The position numbers and the translations under genes are program-made. A stretch of 35,701 nt of DNA, from positions 1 to 35,701 of IMG/VR virus record IMGVR_UViG_3300035183_001123; one strand, given 5' to 3'. The notes below the pieces were generated by a model. It made no database searches and was not told the origin of the DNA. It saw nothing but the letters and a program-made list of their open reading frames with translations. Within the stretch, counting starts at the first letter, position 1; the number at the start of each line of letters is the position of its first letter. The stretch is from a virus. This document shows, piece by piece, positions 24,480-31,003 of the stretch.

Positions 24480-24740
24480 ATGCCCTATGCCGTCATCTAC
24501 AAACCGTCGGCAGACAAGGCCCTGCGCCAGCTGCCGGAGAAGGTGCAGCGGCGGATTGCGGCCGCGACGGAAGCCCTGGCCGGCGACCCCCGGCCCCCTG
24601 GGGCCGTCAAATTGCACGGCACGGAAGACCTTTGGCGAATTCGCGTCGGACAGTACCGCGTCGTCTACACGGTCCAGGATGAAGCTTTGATCGTGCTGGT
24701 ACTTCGCGTCGCGCATCGCAAAGACGTTTATCGTCCCTGA
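24480..24740 (+). CDS. RelE/ParE-type toxin
   Basis: 86 residues, the usual length. MPYAVIYKPSADKALRQLPE is the RelE/ParE opening. The core GAVKLHGTEDLWRIRVGQYRVVYTV has the basic residues of the RelE fold, and LIVLVLRVAHRKDVYRP is the typical ending with the HRKxVY motif of RelE-like ribosome-dependent mRNA interferases. Intact. With the antitoxin it would stabilise the element in the host. Confidence 0.87.
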   Translation: MPYAVIYKPSADKALRQLPEKVQRRIAAATEALAGDPRPPGAVKLHGTEDLWRIRVGQYRVVYTVQDEALIVLVLRVAHRKDVYRP

Positions 24741-24758
24741 ATCCCTGGAAAAGACATC

Positions 24759-26237
24759 ATGGCAAGCGTTGTGAATGATCCCAACGGCCGCAAGCGCATC
24801 CTGTTCGTGGACGCCGACGAAAGCCGCAAGGCGATCCGCCTGGGCAGGATCGACCGCAAGAGCGCCGACGCCATCGCCCGGCAAGTCGAAGCGCTCTTGT
24901 CGGCGAAGATCGGCGGGCAACCCGTCCCACGGGACACGGCCGCATGGTTGACGAACATCGGGGCGAAACTCCGCGACAAGCTGGCGGCGGTCGGTTTGGT
25001 CGAAGCCCCAAAGCGGGCGGCCCTGGGCGAGTTCCTTCGCTCTTACATCCTCTCTCGCCCTGACGTGAAGCCCGCCACCCTGGAGGTCTGGCAACAGCCT
25101 TGCCGGAACCTGACGGAGTTCTTCGGCGACGACCAGCCGTTGCGCGGCATCACGATCGGCGATTGCGACCAGTTCAAGGCCTGGTTGCTCACGCAAGATT
25201 TGGCCCCGGCCACCGTGGCCAAGCGGCTCTCCTTCGCCCGCACATTCTTCCACGTCGCCCGCAAGCACAAGCTCATCGACGAAAACCCGTTCTCGGAAGT
25301 GAAAATCCCGGCGGCCAACGTCAGCGCCCGGCAACGCTTCATCGACCGCGATGCGGTGCGAAAGCTGCTGGACGTGGCCAACCCGACCTGGCGAATCATC
25401 ATCGCCCTGTGCCGCTACGGCGGCTTGCGCTGCCCGTCGGAGGTGCTGTCCTTGGAATGGCGGCACGTCGATTGGGGGCGAAGCCGCATCACAGTCCCGA
25501 GCCCCAAGACCGACCGCTACGACGGCAAGGGGAGCCGGAGGATTCCTCTGTTCGCCGAGCTGCGGCCCTTCCTCGAGGAGGCTTTCGACCTGGCCGAATC
25601 CGGTCAGACCCACGTCGTCGGCGGGACACACCTGGCAAAGGCCCAGGGCCCCAACGGCTGGCGGAACTGCAACCTGCGGACGGCGTTCCAGAAGCTGGTG
25701 AAGCGGGCGGGCCTGGAGCCGTGGCCCCGGTTGTTCCACAACCTGCGGTCAAGCCGGGAAACCGAGTTGCTCGAATGGTTTCCGGTCCACGTCGTCGCCT
25801 TGTGGATGGGACATGACGCCAAGGTGAGCCTGAAGCACTACGCCCAGACAACCGAGGACCACTTCGACCGGGCGGCAGGCGGCGCAAAAAACGGCGCATC
25901 CGAGGCGCAAAATCAGGCGCAGCAGCCAGACGCGGACAGCAGCAACGAATCGTGCGAATGGGACATAAGCCCCAATGTCATGAGCAGTTCTGCCATTCCT
26001 TGCGAAACGCAACCTGTTGATGCGAAAGGACTTAACGGAGGGAGTGGGATTCGAACCTCGCGACAAATCCCCAGAAAAACCGCAATTCCTGGTCGAGGCG
26101 GCGCAAAAAGCGGCGCACTCGATCCCGAAACGCCCGCCATCAACTCCGAGCTAGTCGCCGTGATGAACGCCTGGCCGAAGCTGCCCGACGCCATTCGCGC
26201 CGGCAGCCTGTCGATGGTCCGGGCGGCGGGCGGATAG
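24759..26237 (+). CDS. Tyrosine integrase with att core in its coding sequence
   Basis: 492 residues. N-terminal arm-binding and core-binding (SAM-like) domains cover 1-185. The catalytic domain has R224 (RYGGLRCPSEV), K250 (SPKTDRYDGKG), H327-x-x-R330 (LFHNLRSS), H352 (WMGHDAK) and the nucleophile Y361 (LKHYAQTT), so all catalytic residues are present. A tail of 131 residues follows. Residues 429-433 (SGIRT) are the translation of a tRNA-like T-arm sequence, so integration would replace the end of the gene. The start is 18 nt after the toxin stop. Confidence 0.88.
   Translation: MASVVNDPNGRKRILFVDADESRKAIRLGRIDRKSADAIARQVEALLSAKIGGQPVPRDTAAWLTNIGAKLRDKLAAVGLVEAPKRAALGEFLRSYILSRPDVKPATLEVWQQPCRNLTEFFGDDQPLRGITIGDCDQFKAWLLTQDLAPATVAKRLSFARTFFHVARKHKLIDENPFSEVKIPAANVSARQRFIDRDAVRKLLDVANPTWRIIIALCRYGGLRCPSEVLSLEWRHVDWGRSRITVPSPKTDRYDGKGSRRIPLFAELRPFLEEAFDLAESGQTHVVGGTHLAKAQGPNGWRNCNLRTAFQKLVKRAGLEPWPRLFHNLRSSRETELLEWFPVHVVALWMGHDAKVSLKHYAQTTEDHFDRAAGGAKNGASEAQNQAQQPDADSSNESCEWDISPNVMSSSAIPCETQPVDAKGLNGGSGIRTSRQIPRKTAIPGRGGAKSGALDPETPAINSELVAVMNAWPKLPDAIRAGSLSMVRAAGG
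26036..26058 (-). other. Candidate att core, matches a tRNA 3' end
   Basis: The minus strand reads AGGTTCGAATCCCACTCCCT then CCG, i.e. T-loop, 3' half of T-stem, acceptor 3' strand (TCCCTCC) and a G discriminator, as in tRNA-Ser. The 5' side of the T-stem no longer pairs, so only the 3' part is tRNA-like, as expected for an attP or hybrid att site. No second copy was seen in the window. Confidence 0.65.
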
Positions 26238-26238
26238 C

Positions 26239-26359
26239 GTCTACTTTCTTTTTTTGTGGCCACAAGTTCGCCAGTACCCGTGCGACCGGCTCTTCGGCCG
26301 GCTGGGCTTCGATGCCGAAGCCGCGGAGCCGTGGAATAGGTGTGCCGCCGGAAGTAGAC
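26239..26359. repeat. Split GTCTACTT/AAGTAGAC inverted repeat after the integrase
   Basis: GTCTACTT (26239-26246) and AAGTAGAC (26352-26359) form an 8-bp inverted pair 105 nt apart, starting just after the integrase stop. They share the GTCTAC hexamer with the large inverted repeat at 24009-24084. Possible integrase arm sites; short enough to be chance. Confidence 0.4.
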
Positions 26360-26374
26360 TGAACCTACCGGGAC

Positions 26375-26402
26375 GGTTCGCCGGGTTGCAAACCGGCGAA
26401 CC
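26375..26402. promoter_or_regulatory. 10-bp perfect hairpin in the leader of the 609-residue gene
   Basis: GGTTCGCCGG and CCGGCGAACC pair around an 8-nt loop. No T-tract follows on either strand, so a regulatory or recombination role is as likely as termination. Confidence 0.5.
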
Positions 26403-26430
26403 AAGCGGCCGGGACCGGCGCGGGAGTTAG

Positions 26431-26471
26431 CCTTTCGCCCGCGCGGCCCGGGCCGACCCGGGACCGAAAGG
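26431..26471 (+). promoter_or_regulatory. Hairpin that sequesters the ribosome site of the 609-residue gene
   Basis: CCTTTCG (26431-26437) can pair with CGAAAGG (26465-26471); the latter contains the AAAGG ribosome site 7 nt before the ATG at 26479. An inner CCCGGG-CCGA-CCCGGG stem extends the structure. Translation may therefore be kept low or conditional. Confidence 0.5.
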
Positions 26472-26478
26472 CAACGCG

Positions 26479-28308
26479 ATGGCGGATACATCCCCGGCCG
26501 TGGGGGCGGGCGGACTGTCCCAGTTCGACCTGCCGAACGTCTTCCGCTGCGCCGCCGAGCTGGCCGAGGCTGCCGCAGCCCTGGACCCGACGGAATGGGC
26601 CCAACTCCCCGTCGACATCGACGGCCCGGCTTCTCCCCACTTCGAGCGCTGGACGGAGCGGCATCGCCTGCTGGAGCGAGTTGAAGAAGAAGCAGCACGG
26701 CTCAAGCGGACCCTGGGGGCCACGGGTCCGCTCGACTTCCCCAGGGGGGAGACCGACGCCAGCCCAAGGTGGGAGAGCTACGACCAGCACTTCAACAGCA
26801 CGACCCATGACAGGGTGGTTCGCCTGGCCCTGACGAAACTGGCCACGGCGGCGATTGACCTTTCCGGCTTCGCGACCTGGCGGGACTGGCAATGGCCCAT
26901 GCGGGAGACGGGGCTTCGCCTGCTCACCTGGGGACTGGCCCAGCTCTGGGAAGGCATGTCCGCAGCCGAGCGGTCGGCAGTGCGGGACCGATTGTCGCAC
27001 ACGCACCAGGCGATCGGCTGGCCCCCGAACCCTGCGACCGACCCCCCGGCCTACGACGGCCCCGAGGAGATTCCCTTGCCGGACCGGCATCGCACGGTCG
27101 TCAACTACATCTCCTGCCGCCCCGGCTACCTGGCCGGCTTACACGAGGCCTTCAAGAGCCACGTCGAGCAGAATCAGGAGGAGTTCCTGCGCCGTGCGAC
27201 GCTGGTTCAGTTTGTCGAGAGGGCTGAACGGGCCGAGCAAGCGCTCCAGGCGATGGCCAAGCGGGGCTTCGATTCGGCGGCGGAATGGGGCGACCTGTAC
27301 ACGAGAGCCTTTTGGCCCCTGGCCTGTTTGCGACGGGCGCACGAGGTCGGGCCCCGTGAAGCCTGGCCCGCGCCGGCCCTGGAACAGCGCAAGGTGTTGG
27401 CTGACGCGGCGGGCATCCTGCTGACGTGGGTCGGCGGCACGCCGGCGGCCAAGGCCGCGATGAACCCGGCGGACGCGGACAAGGCTTGGGAGCTTTTCAC
27501 ACAGGCCATCCAGCGACTTCGGACCATCGCCGATGCCCAAGCCGGGACGCGCCAAAGCGATGGGGCGAATTTTACCTTGGGCAGGTTGCTCGATGCCTTA
27601 CGGGACAGCGAAGCGGCCTTTGCCGCGAACTCCGAAACGGCAGACCGCGTTGAATCCCGAGACGGGGGCATGGCTGTCGCGTGGTGGCGCCTGCAGGCGG
27701 CCGCGTTGAGGTTCCAGCCCGACCCGGTGCAGATGCCGGGCATCGACCGCATCCAACTCCTTTGCGACGAGCTGGACAACGGGGGCGGTCTGACCGCCGC
27801 GAACGTGGCCAGGATTCGGGCCAAGGTGTGCCGCGCCAAGCCTTGCGGTCTGGAAGAGGCCAACGCGCTTGCTTTGCACGAAGCGGCGGACGTGCTGGAA
27901 GCCCACCTGCAGCAACCGGGGAAGCCGAATAAACCCGCGCCGGCTGTCGTCCAAGCTAAGGCGGCGGCCGCGCCGGGCAGCAACGCTTGGCTTGCCCTGA
28001 CGCGTGTATTCACAAACGGACTTTCCGACGACCGAATCGAAAAAGCAGCCCAGTTGCTGGCCGACGACAAGCTGACCGTGAATGAGAAGTTGACGAAGAT
28101 CGACGCCTTGATTCCCCTCCCCGCAACCGCGTCGGCCGAGCAACTGGCCGATATGCTTGGAGTGACGAAGCAAGCCGTACTGAAAACCGCCTGGTGGGTT
28201 CAGAACCGCAAAGGCGAGAGGGAAAGTGAAGTGGGCCGACGGCGAGAATGCCATCACAAGCGGGCCAGGAGCTACGAAGCCCCTGGCCCGGACGAGGAGG
28301 ACGGGTAG
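26479..28308 (+). CDS. Large helical protein of unknown function between integrase and excisionase-like gene
   Basis: 609 residues, mostly alpha-helical, with many W and Q and no signal or membrane segment. Residues about 200-235 read NYISCRPGYLAGLHEAFKSH. A long helical part 235-480 has few motifs, and an Ala/Pro linker near 485-500 follows. Near 560-590 ASAEQLADMLGVTKQAVLKT is a helix-turn-helix-like segment. Gene product not recognised. It sits where mobile elements often carry cargo, with its own structured leader and a terminator-like hairpin after it. It could be a regulator, a replication or defence factor. Confidence 0.7.
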   Translation: MADTSPAVGAGGLSQFDLPNVFRCAAELAEAAAALDPTEWAQLPVDIDGPASPHFERWTERHRLLERVEEEAARLKRTLGATGPLDFPRGETDASPRWESYDQHFNSTTHDRVVRLALTKLATAAIDLSGFATWRDWQWPMRETGLRLLTWGLAQLWEGMSAAERSAVRDRLSHTHQAIGWPPNPATDPPAYDGPEEIPLPDRHRTVVNYISCRPGYLAGLHEAFKSHVEQNQEEFLRRATLVQFVERAERAEQALQAMAKRGFDSAAEWGDLYTRAFWPLACLRRAHEVGPREAWPAPALEQRKVLADAAGILLTWVGGTPAAKAAMNPADADKAWELFTQAIQRLRTIADAQAGTRQSDGANFTLGRLLDALRDSEAAFAANSETADRVESRDGGMAVAWWRLQAAALRFQPDPVQMPGIDRIQLLCDELDNGGGLTAANVARIRAKVCRAKPCGLEEANALALHEAADVLEAHLQQPGKPNKPAPAVVQAKAAAAPGSNAWLALTRVFTNGLSDDRIEKAAQLLADDKLTVNEKLTKIDALIPLPATASAEQLADMLGVTKQAVLKTAWWVQNRKGERESEVGRRRECHHKRARSYEAPGPDEEDG

Positions 28309-28325
28309 CGCAAGTCGGTTGCCGG

Positions 28326-28360
28326 GGCGCGGTAACTGGTTACCGTCAGGTTACCGCGCC
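28326..28360. repeat. GGTTACC repeats with an 11-bp inverted pair
   Basis: GGCGCGGTAAC (28326-28336) pairs perfectly with GTTACCGCGCC (28350-28360). GGTTACC occurs at 28338, 28349 and 28425, with the reverse half-site at 28331. This cluster lies just upstream of the excisionase-like gene and is a natural operator candidate. Confidence 0.6.
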
Positions 28361-28380
28361 AGATTTTTTCAAACTTTTTC

Positions 28381-28409
28381 AAGCCGCTCAAATCTAGGCC
28401 GAGCGGCTT
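28381..28409 (+). terminator. Intrinsic terminator-like hairpin after the 609-residue gene
   Basis: AAGCCGCTC and GAGCGGCTT form a perfect 9-bp stem with an 11-nt loop, followed by GTTTCGTTT. On the other strand the stem is followed by GAAAAAGTTTG. The best intrinsic terminator candidate in the window. Confidence 0.6.
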
Positions 28410-28505
28410 GTTTCGTTTCCGTGAGGTTACCGAAACTGGTTGCCATCGGCGGACTCTGGTCATGCGGCCGCGCTGTGCGGCTCGCGATCCGCTGGAGCGA
28501 CCGAC

Positions 28506-28727
28506 ATGGTTCCGACCGAGCTATCCTCCCCCCTGGCCCTACGGCCCCGTGAGGCGGCGGGGGCCCTGGGCATCTCTCCCCGCCACCTCTGGCAGCTGAC
28601 CCGCGACGGGCATGTCCCGTGCGTCCGCGTCGGCAGCGGCCGGCGCAAAACGGTGCTGTATCCCGTGGCCGAGCTGCAGGCCTGGCTGGCGCGGCAAACG
28701 GCAGCGAAGGAAGGGGGCCGGCAATGA
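28506..28727 (+). CDS. Excisionase-like HTH protein
   Basis: 73 residues from ATG 28506. LRPREAAGALGISPRHLWQLTRDGHVPCVRVG followed by VLYPVAELQAWLARQ is the HTH_17/MerR-like excisionase fold: a recognition helix, a basic wing and the YPVxELxxWL tail. In this place it would bind near att sites or act as a regulator. The stop overlaps the next start as ATGA, so it is coupled to the primase fragment. Confidence 0.75.
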   Translation: MVPTELSSPLALRPREAAGALGISPRHLWQLTRDGHVPCVRVGSGRRKTVLYPVAELQAWLARQTAAKEGGRQ

Positions 28728-29158
28728 CCCCCTTCGAAAACCTGCTGGCCCGGCTGCCCGGCGCGAGGCGGGCCGGCAACGGCTGGTCGGCGCGCTGTCC
28801 GGCCCATGACGACCGGCGGGCATCCCTGAGCATCGCCGAGGGCGGCGACGGCACGGTGTTGTTGAAATGTCACGCCGGCTGTTCGACGGCGGCGGTCCTG
28901 GCGGCCGTGGGCCTGTCGCCGCGCGACCTGTTCCCGGCGACGGCCGGCCCGACGCCGGCACGCAACGGTCACTGCAAGCCGGCGAACGGCGCGCTCATAT
29001 TTTTAATGTGCGCGCTCATAGTTTTGAGCTCCGCTCGTAAAAAGAGCCGCAGCGCGCGCCCCGCCGCACCAGTTGGCCGTTCTGAACCATGCGGTCGAGT
29101 AGGCGGGTTGCCTGGTATGGGCCCAATTGGCACAACTCCGCGGCTTCCCGACGGGTGA
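28724..29158 (+). pseudogene. N-terminal primase zinc-finger fragment
   Basis: 144 residues in frame, of which only the first 90 look genuine: MTPFENLLARLPGARR, then WSARCPAHDDRRASLSI and VLLKCHAGCSTAAVLAAVGL. This is the CHC2-like zinc finger (CPAHDD...CHAGC) found at the start of phage primases that continue into TOPRIM and DUF3987 domains. From about 28985 the frame turns into hydrophobic and Arg-rich sequence without similarity. The catalytic part is missing. Coupled to the excisionase-like gene by ATGA. Confidence 0.7.
28989..29020. repeat. 11-bp direct repeat GCGCGCTCATA, 21-bp period
   Basis: Two exact copies (28989-28999 and 29010-29020), two helical turns apart, in a short AT-rich patch where the primase fragment degenerates and the minus-strand winged-helix ORF ends. 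Confidence 0.6.
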
Positions 29159-29192
29159 TTCGCCCGTGCCTTTCCACGTACTGCAACACCAT
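29016..29192 (-). CDS. Winged-helix domain fragment
   Basis: 58 residues from an internal ATG: MVLQYVERHGRITRREAAEL, then ATRLLDRMVQNGQLVRRGAR and a short tail. This is a winged-helix domain, with helix-turn-helix GRITRREAAELCQLGPYQATRLL and a wing. The frame is open upstream to about 29340 without a usable start, so the gene has probably lost its 5' end or its start is non-standard. The upstream part crosses the 46-bp hairpin at 29247-29292. Convergent with the primase fragment, which it overlaps. Confidence 0.55.
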   Translation of the reverse strand: MVLQYVERHGRITRREAAELCQLGPYQATRLLDRMVQNGQLVRRGARCGSFYERSSKL

Positions 29193-29246
29193 CTGTTGCT
29201 GCTGGAGCGGCTCGAAGCCGCGCTGGCGGACGTAAGCGGCGATCCA

Positions 29247-29292
29247 GGCAGCTACATTTCGCGTAGCGGCGGCTACACGAAATGTAGCTGCC
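29247..29292. repeat. 46-bp near-perfect hairpin
   Basis: A 15-bp perfect outer stem (29247-29261 with 29278-29292), one C/A mismatch, then a 5-bp inner stem GTAGC/GCTAC around GGCG. No T-tract on either side. The longest hairpin in the right third; a candidate operator, terminator, nick site or recombination scar. Confidence 0.7.
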
Positions 29293-29349
29293 GCAGGATT
29301 TTGACACTTTTTTGCGGGCGCATTTGTGGACCAGTCAGAATGCTGCCAG

Positions 29350-29355
29350 TAATAT
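29350..29355 (+). promoter_or_regulatory. -10 of a leaderless-type promoter for the XRE gene
   Basis: TAATAT is 6 nt before the ATG at 29362. TGGACC 17 nt upstream is a weak -35. Confidence 0.45.
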
Positions 29356-29361
29356 TAGGGC

Positions 29362-29646
29362 ATGACAAAACACCTGACCTCGGACGAATTGCGGGCGCTG
29401 ATCCGTGGGCAGATCGCGCGGCACCGAATTAGCCTCCTGGAGGTCGCGCGCCAGGCGGAGATTCCGCCCCCCACTGTGCGATCCTACCTGTACCACCAGA
29501 CAGACACAGGGATCGAGCGGGTTTTGCGGATCGCTGCGGCGGTCGGTTTGCGCGTAACAGCTTGTCCTTACGAGAGTTTCGTCCCGCCTCCACCTCGCCC
29601 GCGCGGCCGGAAAAAATCTAGCAAAATTTTGCCGGATTTTTGTTGA
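29362..29646 (+). CDS. XRE-family HTH regulator
   Basis: 94 residues. LTSDELRALIRGQIARHRIS, LLEVARQAEIPPPTVRSYL and IERVLRIAAAVGLRV form the five-helix XRE fold, with the recognition helix at PPPTVRSYLY. The basic C-terminus (RPRGRKKSSK) is extra. The coding end overlaps a strong promoter (TTGACA at 29643), which may be controlled by this protein: a GACAG-N8-CTGTC dyad covers the -35. Likely the local repressor of the small-gene operon. Confidence 0.75.
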   Translation: MTKHLTSDELRALIRGQIARHRISLLEVARQAEIPPPTVRSYLYHQTDTGIERVLRIAAAVGLRVTACPYESFVPPPPRPRGRKKSSKILPDFC

Positions 29647-29670
29647 CAGACAAAATCCTGTCGATATACT
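29643..29670 (+). promoter_or_regulatory. Strong promoter of the small-gene operon
   Basis: TTGACA (29643-29648), a 16-nt spacer and TATACT (29665-29670). An inverted pair GACAG/CTGTC at 29645-29662 overlaps the -35, a natural operator. The 30 bp at 29621-29650 recur at 34142-34171 with 25 matches. Confidence 0.75.
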
Positions 29671-29703
29671 ACTGACGTCGGGCGAGTGATTGCCCGGCCG
29701 GTA

Positions 29704-29729
29704 GCCGCGCCCCGATTGAGCGCGGCAGG
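29704..29729 (+). promoter_or_regulatory. Leader stem-loop element, copy 1
   Basis: Stem GCCGCGC/GCGCGGC, loop CCCGATTGA, followed by AGG. A second hairpin GCCCCC-GAGACT-GGGGGC (29733-29750) follows, then the ribosome site GGGAGGA before the ATG at 29768. Confidence 0.7.
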
Positions 29730-29767
29730 TTGGCCCCCGAGACTGGGGGCTGAGGGAGGACCGAACC

Positions 29768-30067
29768 ATGCAAACTCTGACCGTCAGACTGTTGGACCGC
29801 AGCCCGATCCCGCACGCGCGGTGGTGCGAGCCGGTCGGCTGGGAGCCGGCCAACAAGATCGCGGGAGCGGAATACGGGTACGGGGCGTGGTGGGGCGCTG
29901 GGGGCCAGGTGGTGGCGGGCCTGGTCTGGTTCGGGCACGCGGAGGATCATGAGGAGCTGCGGCAGATCGAAGCCCATCCGGTTGAGCTGGCCGTTGTCTC
30001 CTGTGGCGACGGCTGCGATGAGAACTATCGCGTGATTGAATGGGTGGCACCGCCCGCCGCCGACTAA
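29768..30067 (+). CDS. Small protein of unknown function
   Basis: 99 residues. MQTLTVRLLDRSPIPHARWC at the start, then VVAGLVWFGHAEDHEELRQI and VVSCGDGCDENYRVIEWVAP. Neutral, with many W and aromatic residues and a small C-terminal Cys pair. Good ribosome site 7 nt before the ATG. First gene after the strong promoter at 29643. Not recognised. Confidence 0.65.
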   Translation: MQTLTVRLLDRSPIPHARWCEPVGWEPANKIAGAEYGYGAWWGAGGQVVAGLVWFGHAEDHEELRQIEAHPVELAVVSCGDGCDENYRVIEWVAPPAAD

Positions 30068-30078
30068 CCCACTGACGA

Positions 30079-30118
30079 GCCGCCCGGCGGGGCGGCGAAA
30101 CCCGGCGGTAACGCCGGG
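30079..30118 (+). promoter_or_regulatory. Two tandem hairpins after the 29768 gene
   Basis: GCCGCCC-GGCG-GGGCGGC (30079-30096) and CCCGGCG-GTAA-CGCCGGG (30101-30118), both perfect, the second with a GNRA-type loop. No T-tract. They precede copy 2 of the leader element, so the intergenic RNA is three stems in a row. Confidence 0.6.
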
Positions 30119-30139
30119 TCTGGGACGCACCCACGGGCA

Positions 30140-30165
30140 GCCGTGCCCCGATTGAGCACGGCAGG
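30140..30165 (+). promoter_or_regulatory. Leader stem-loop element, copy 2, with compensatory change
   Basis: Stem GCCGTGC/GCACGGC with the same CCCGATTGA loop as copy 1. The C-G pair at stem position 5 of copy 1 is T-A here, so both sides changed and pairing is kept. AGG follows. The next gene starts at 30202 with ribosome site GAGAGGA. Confidence 0.7.
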
Positions 30166-30201
30166 CGGTCCTCTGACATTTCGAGGAATTGAGAGGATGA
30201 C

Positions 30202-30393
30202 ATGACCGCGAAGAAGAAAGACCTTGGGTTCGTCGCAGACATCGTGGCGAGTGACACCGAAGAGGCGACGCGGCTCCTTCAGCTGATTGGGGCCGTCGAG
30301 TACAGCGAAGTGTGCGAGCATGACTGGCACTGCTACGGCACGGTCAACGGTGCGACACGCTACGGATGTCAGAAATGCGGAGCCACACGGTAG
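30202..30393 (+). CDS. Small zinc-ribbon-like protein
   Basis: 63 residues. Helical N-terminus MTAKKKDLGFVADIVASDTE, then CEHDWHCYGTVNG and YGCQKCGATR. The order C-x-H-x-x-C ... C-x-x-C suggests a small zinc site. Function unknown. It lies in the structured-leader operon, with a tRNA-like sequence after it. Confidence 0.65.
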   Translation: MTAKKKDLGFVADIVASDTEEATRLLQLIGAVEYSEVCEHDWHCYGTVNGATRYGCQKCGATR

Positions 30394-30445
30394 ACGAACC
30401 AAACCCGCCGACCTCCCGCCCCGCGCCGTGCCGGCCTAGTCACCC

Positions 30446-30534
30446 GGCGGCCCAGACCGGCGCGGGGCACCTGGCGGCGTGCCGAGGGCCATGCGGCCCT
30501 GGGGTACCAGCGGGTTCGAGCCCCGCAGCCGCCC
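30446..30534 (+). other. tRNA-like sequence with perfect T-arm
   Basis: A perfect T-arm, stem GCGGG/CCCGC with loop TTCGAGC (30510-30526), is followed by AGCCGCC, which pairs at 6 of 7 positions with GGCGGCC (30446-30452). Between them are GGCAC-8-GTGCC and AGGGCC-ATGC-GGCCCT hairpins, but no proper D-arm and no 7-nt anticodon loop. CCA is not adjacent (CTCGCCA). Not a canonical tRNA; a decayed tRNA, tRNA mimic or att scar. Confidence 0.4.
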
Positions 30535-30550
30535 TCGCCAGACAGGGGCA

Positions 30551-30580
30551 GCCGCGCGCCCGCGCTAGCGCGGCAGGAGG
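30551..30580 (+). promoter_or_regulatory. Leader stem-loop element, copy 3
   Basis: Stem GCCGCGC/GCGCGGC with loop GCCCGCGCTA, directly followed by the ribosome site AGGAGG. The loop lacks GATTGA. ATG is at 30587. Confidence 0.65.
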
Positions 30581-30586
30581 TTAACT

Positions 30587-31003
30587 ATGCCGACACAGAC
30601 AGCCATCCGGCCACCGATTGCGTGGCGGCAGCGACCGCCATACCCAGAGCCACCCGCCGGGTATGAGCTGGTCATCTACCGGAGCCGCGCGGCCGCCCAG
30701 GCCTCTCGCGTCTGGGGGGTCCGCCCGGTCCATATCGGCTTGTGCACCTACGCTTTGTGGGTTCCGCTCGGCGCTCCACCGCCAGATACGCCCCTGCGTC
30801 GCGATGTCGCGGACTGGTTGGCCGCTGGGGGGAAGGCTGCGAACCTCGTATGCCAGCGCGAATACCCCTATGGTCTCGCTCGCATCTGCGCGTATGCCGA
30901 GGGGATGGGCTGTCCCATCCCCGCCCAGTACACGGGGCGGGCCGCCGATCTGTACGATTTTCTCGCGGCGGCTCGCGAATACTGCGGGAGGCAACAGTCA
31001 TGA
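30587..31003 (+). CDS. Protein of unknown function
   Basis: 138 residues. A Pro-rich N-terminus (PPYPEPPAGYELVIYRSRAA) precedes a mixed domain with PVHIGLCTYALWVPLG and a C-terminal helix DLYDFLAAAREYC. AGGAGG is 6 nt before the ATG. Its stop overlaps the next start as ATGA. Not recognised. Confidence 0.65.
   Translation: MPTQTAIRPPIAWRQRPPYPEPPAGYELVIYRSRAAAQASRVWGVRPVHIGLCTYALWVPLGAPPPDTPLRRDVADWLAAGGKAANLVCQREYPYGLARICAYAEGMGCPIPAQYTGRAADLYDFLAAAREYCGRQQS

Noticed and set aside
24453-25739. 428-residue minus-strand ORF across the integrase
   Set aside because: It is antisense to an integrase with all catalytic residues; Arg/Gly/Val-rich composition is typical of shadow frames in high-GC DNA.
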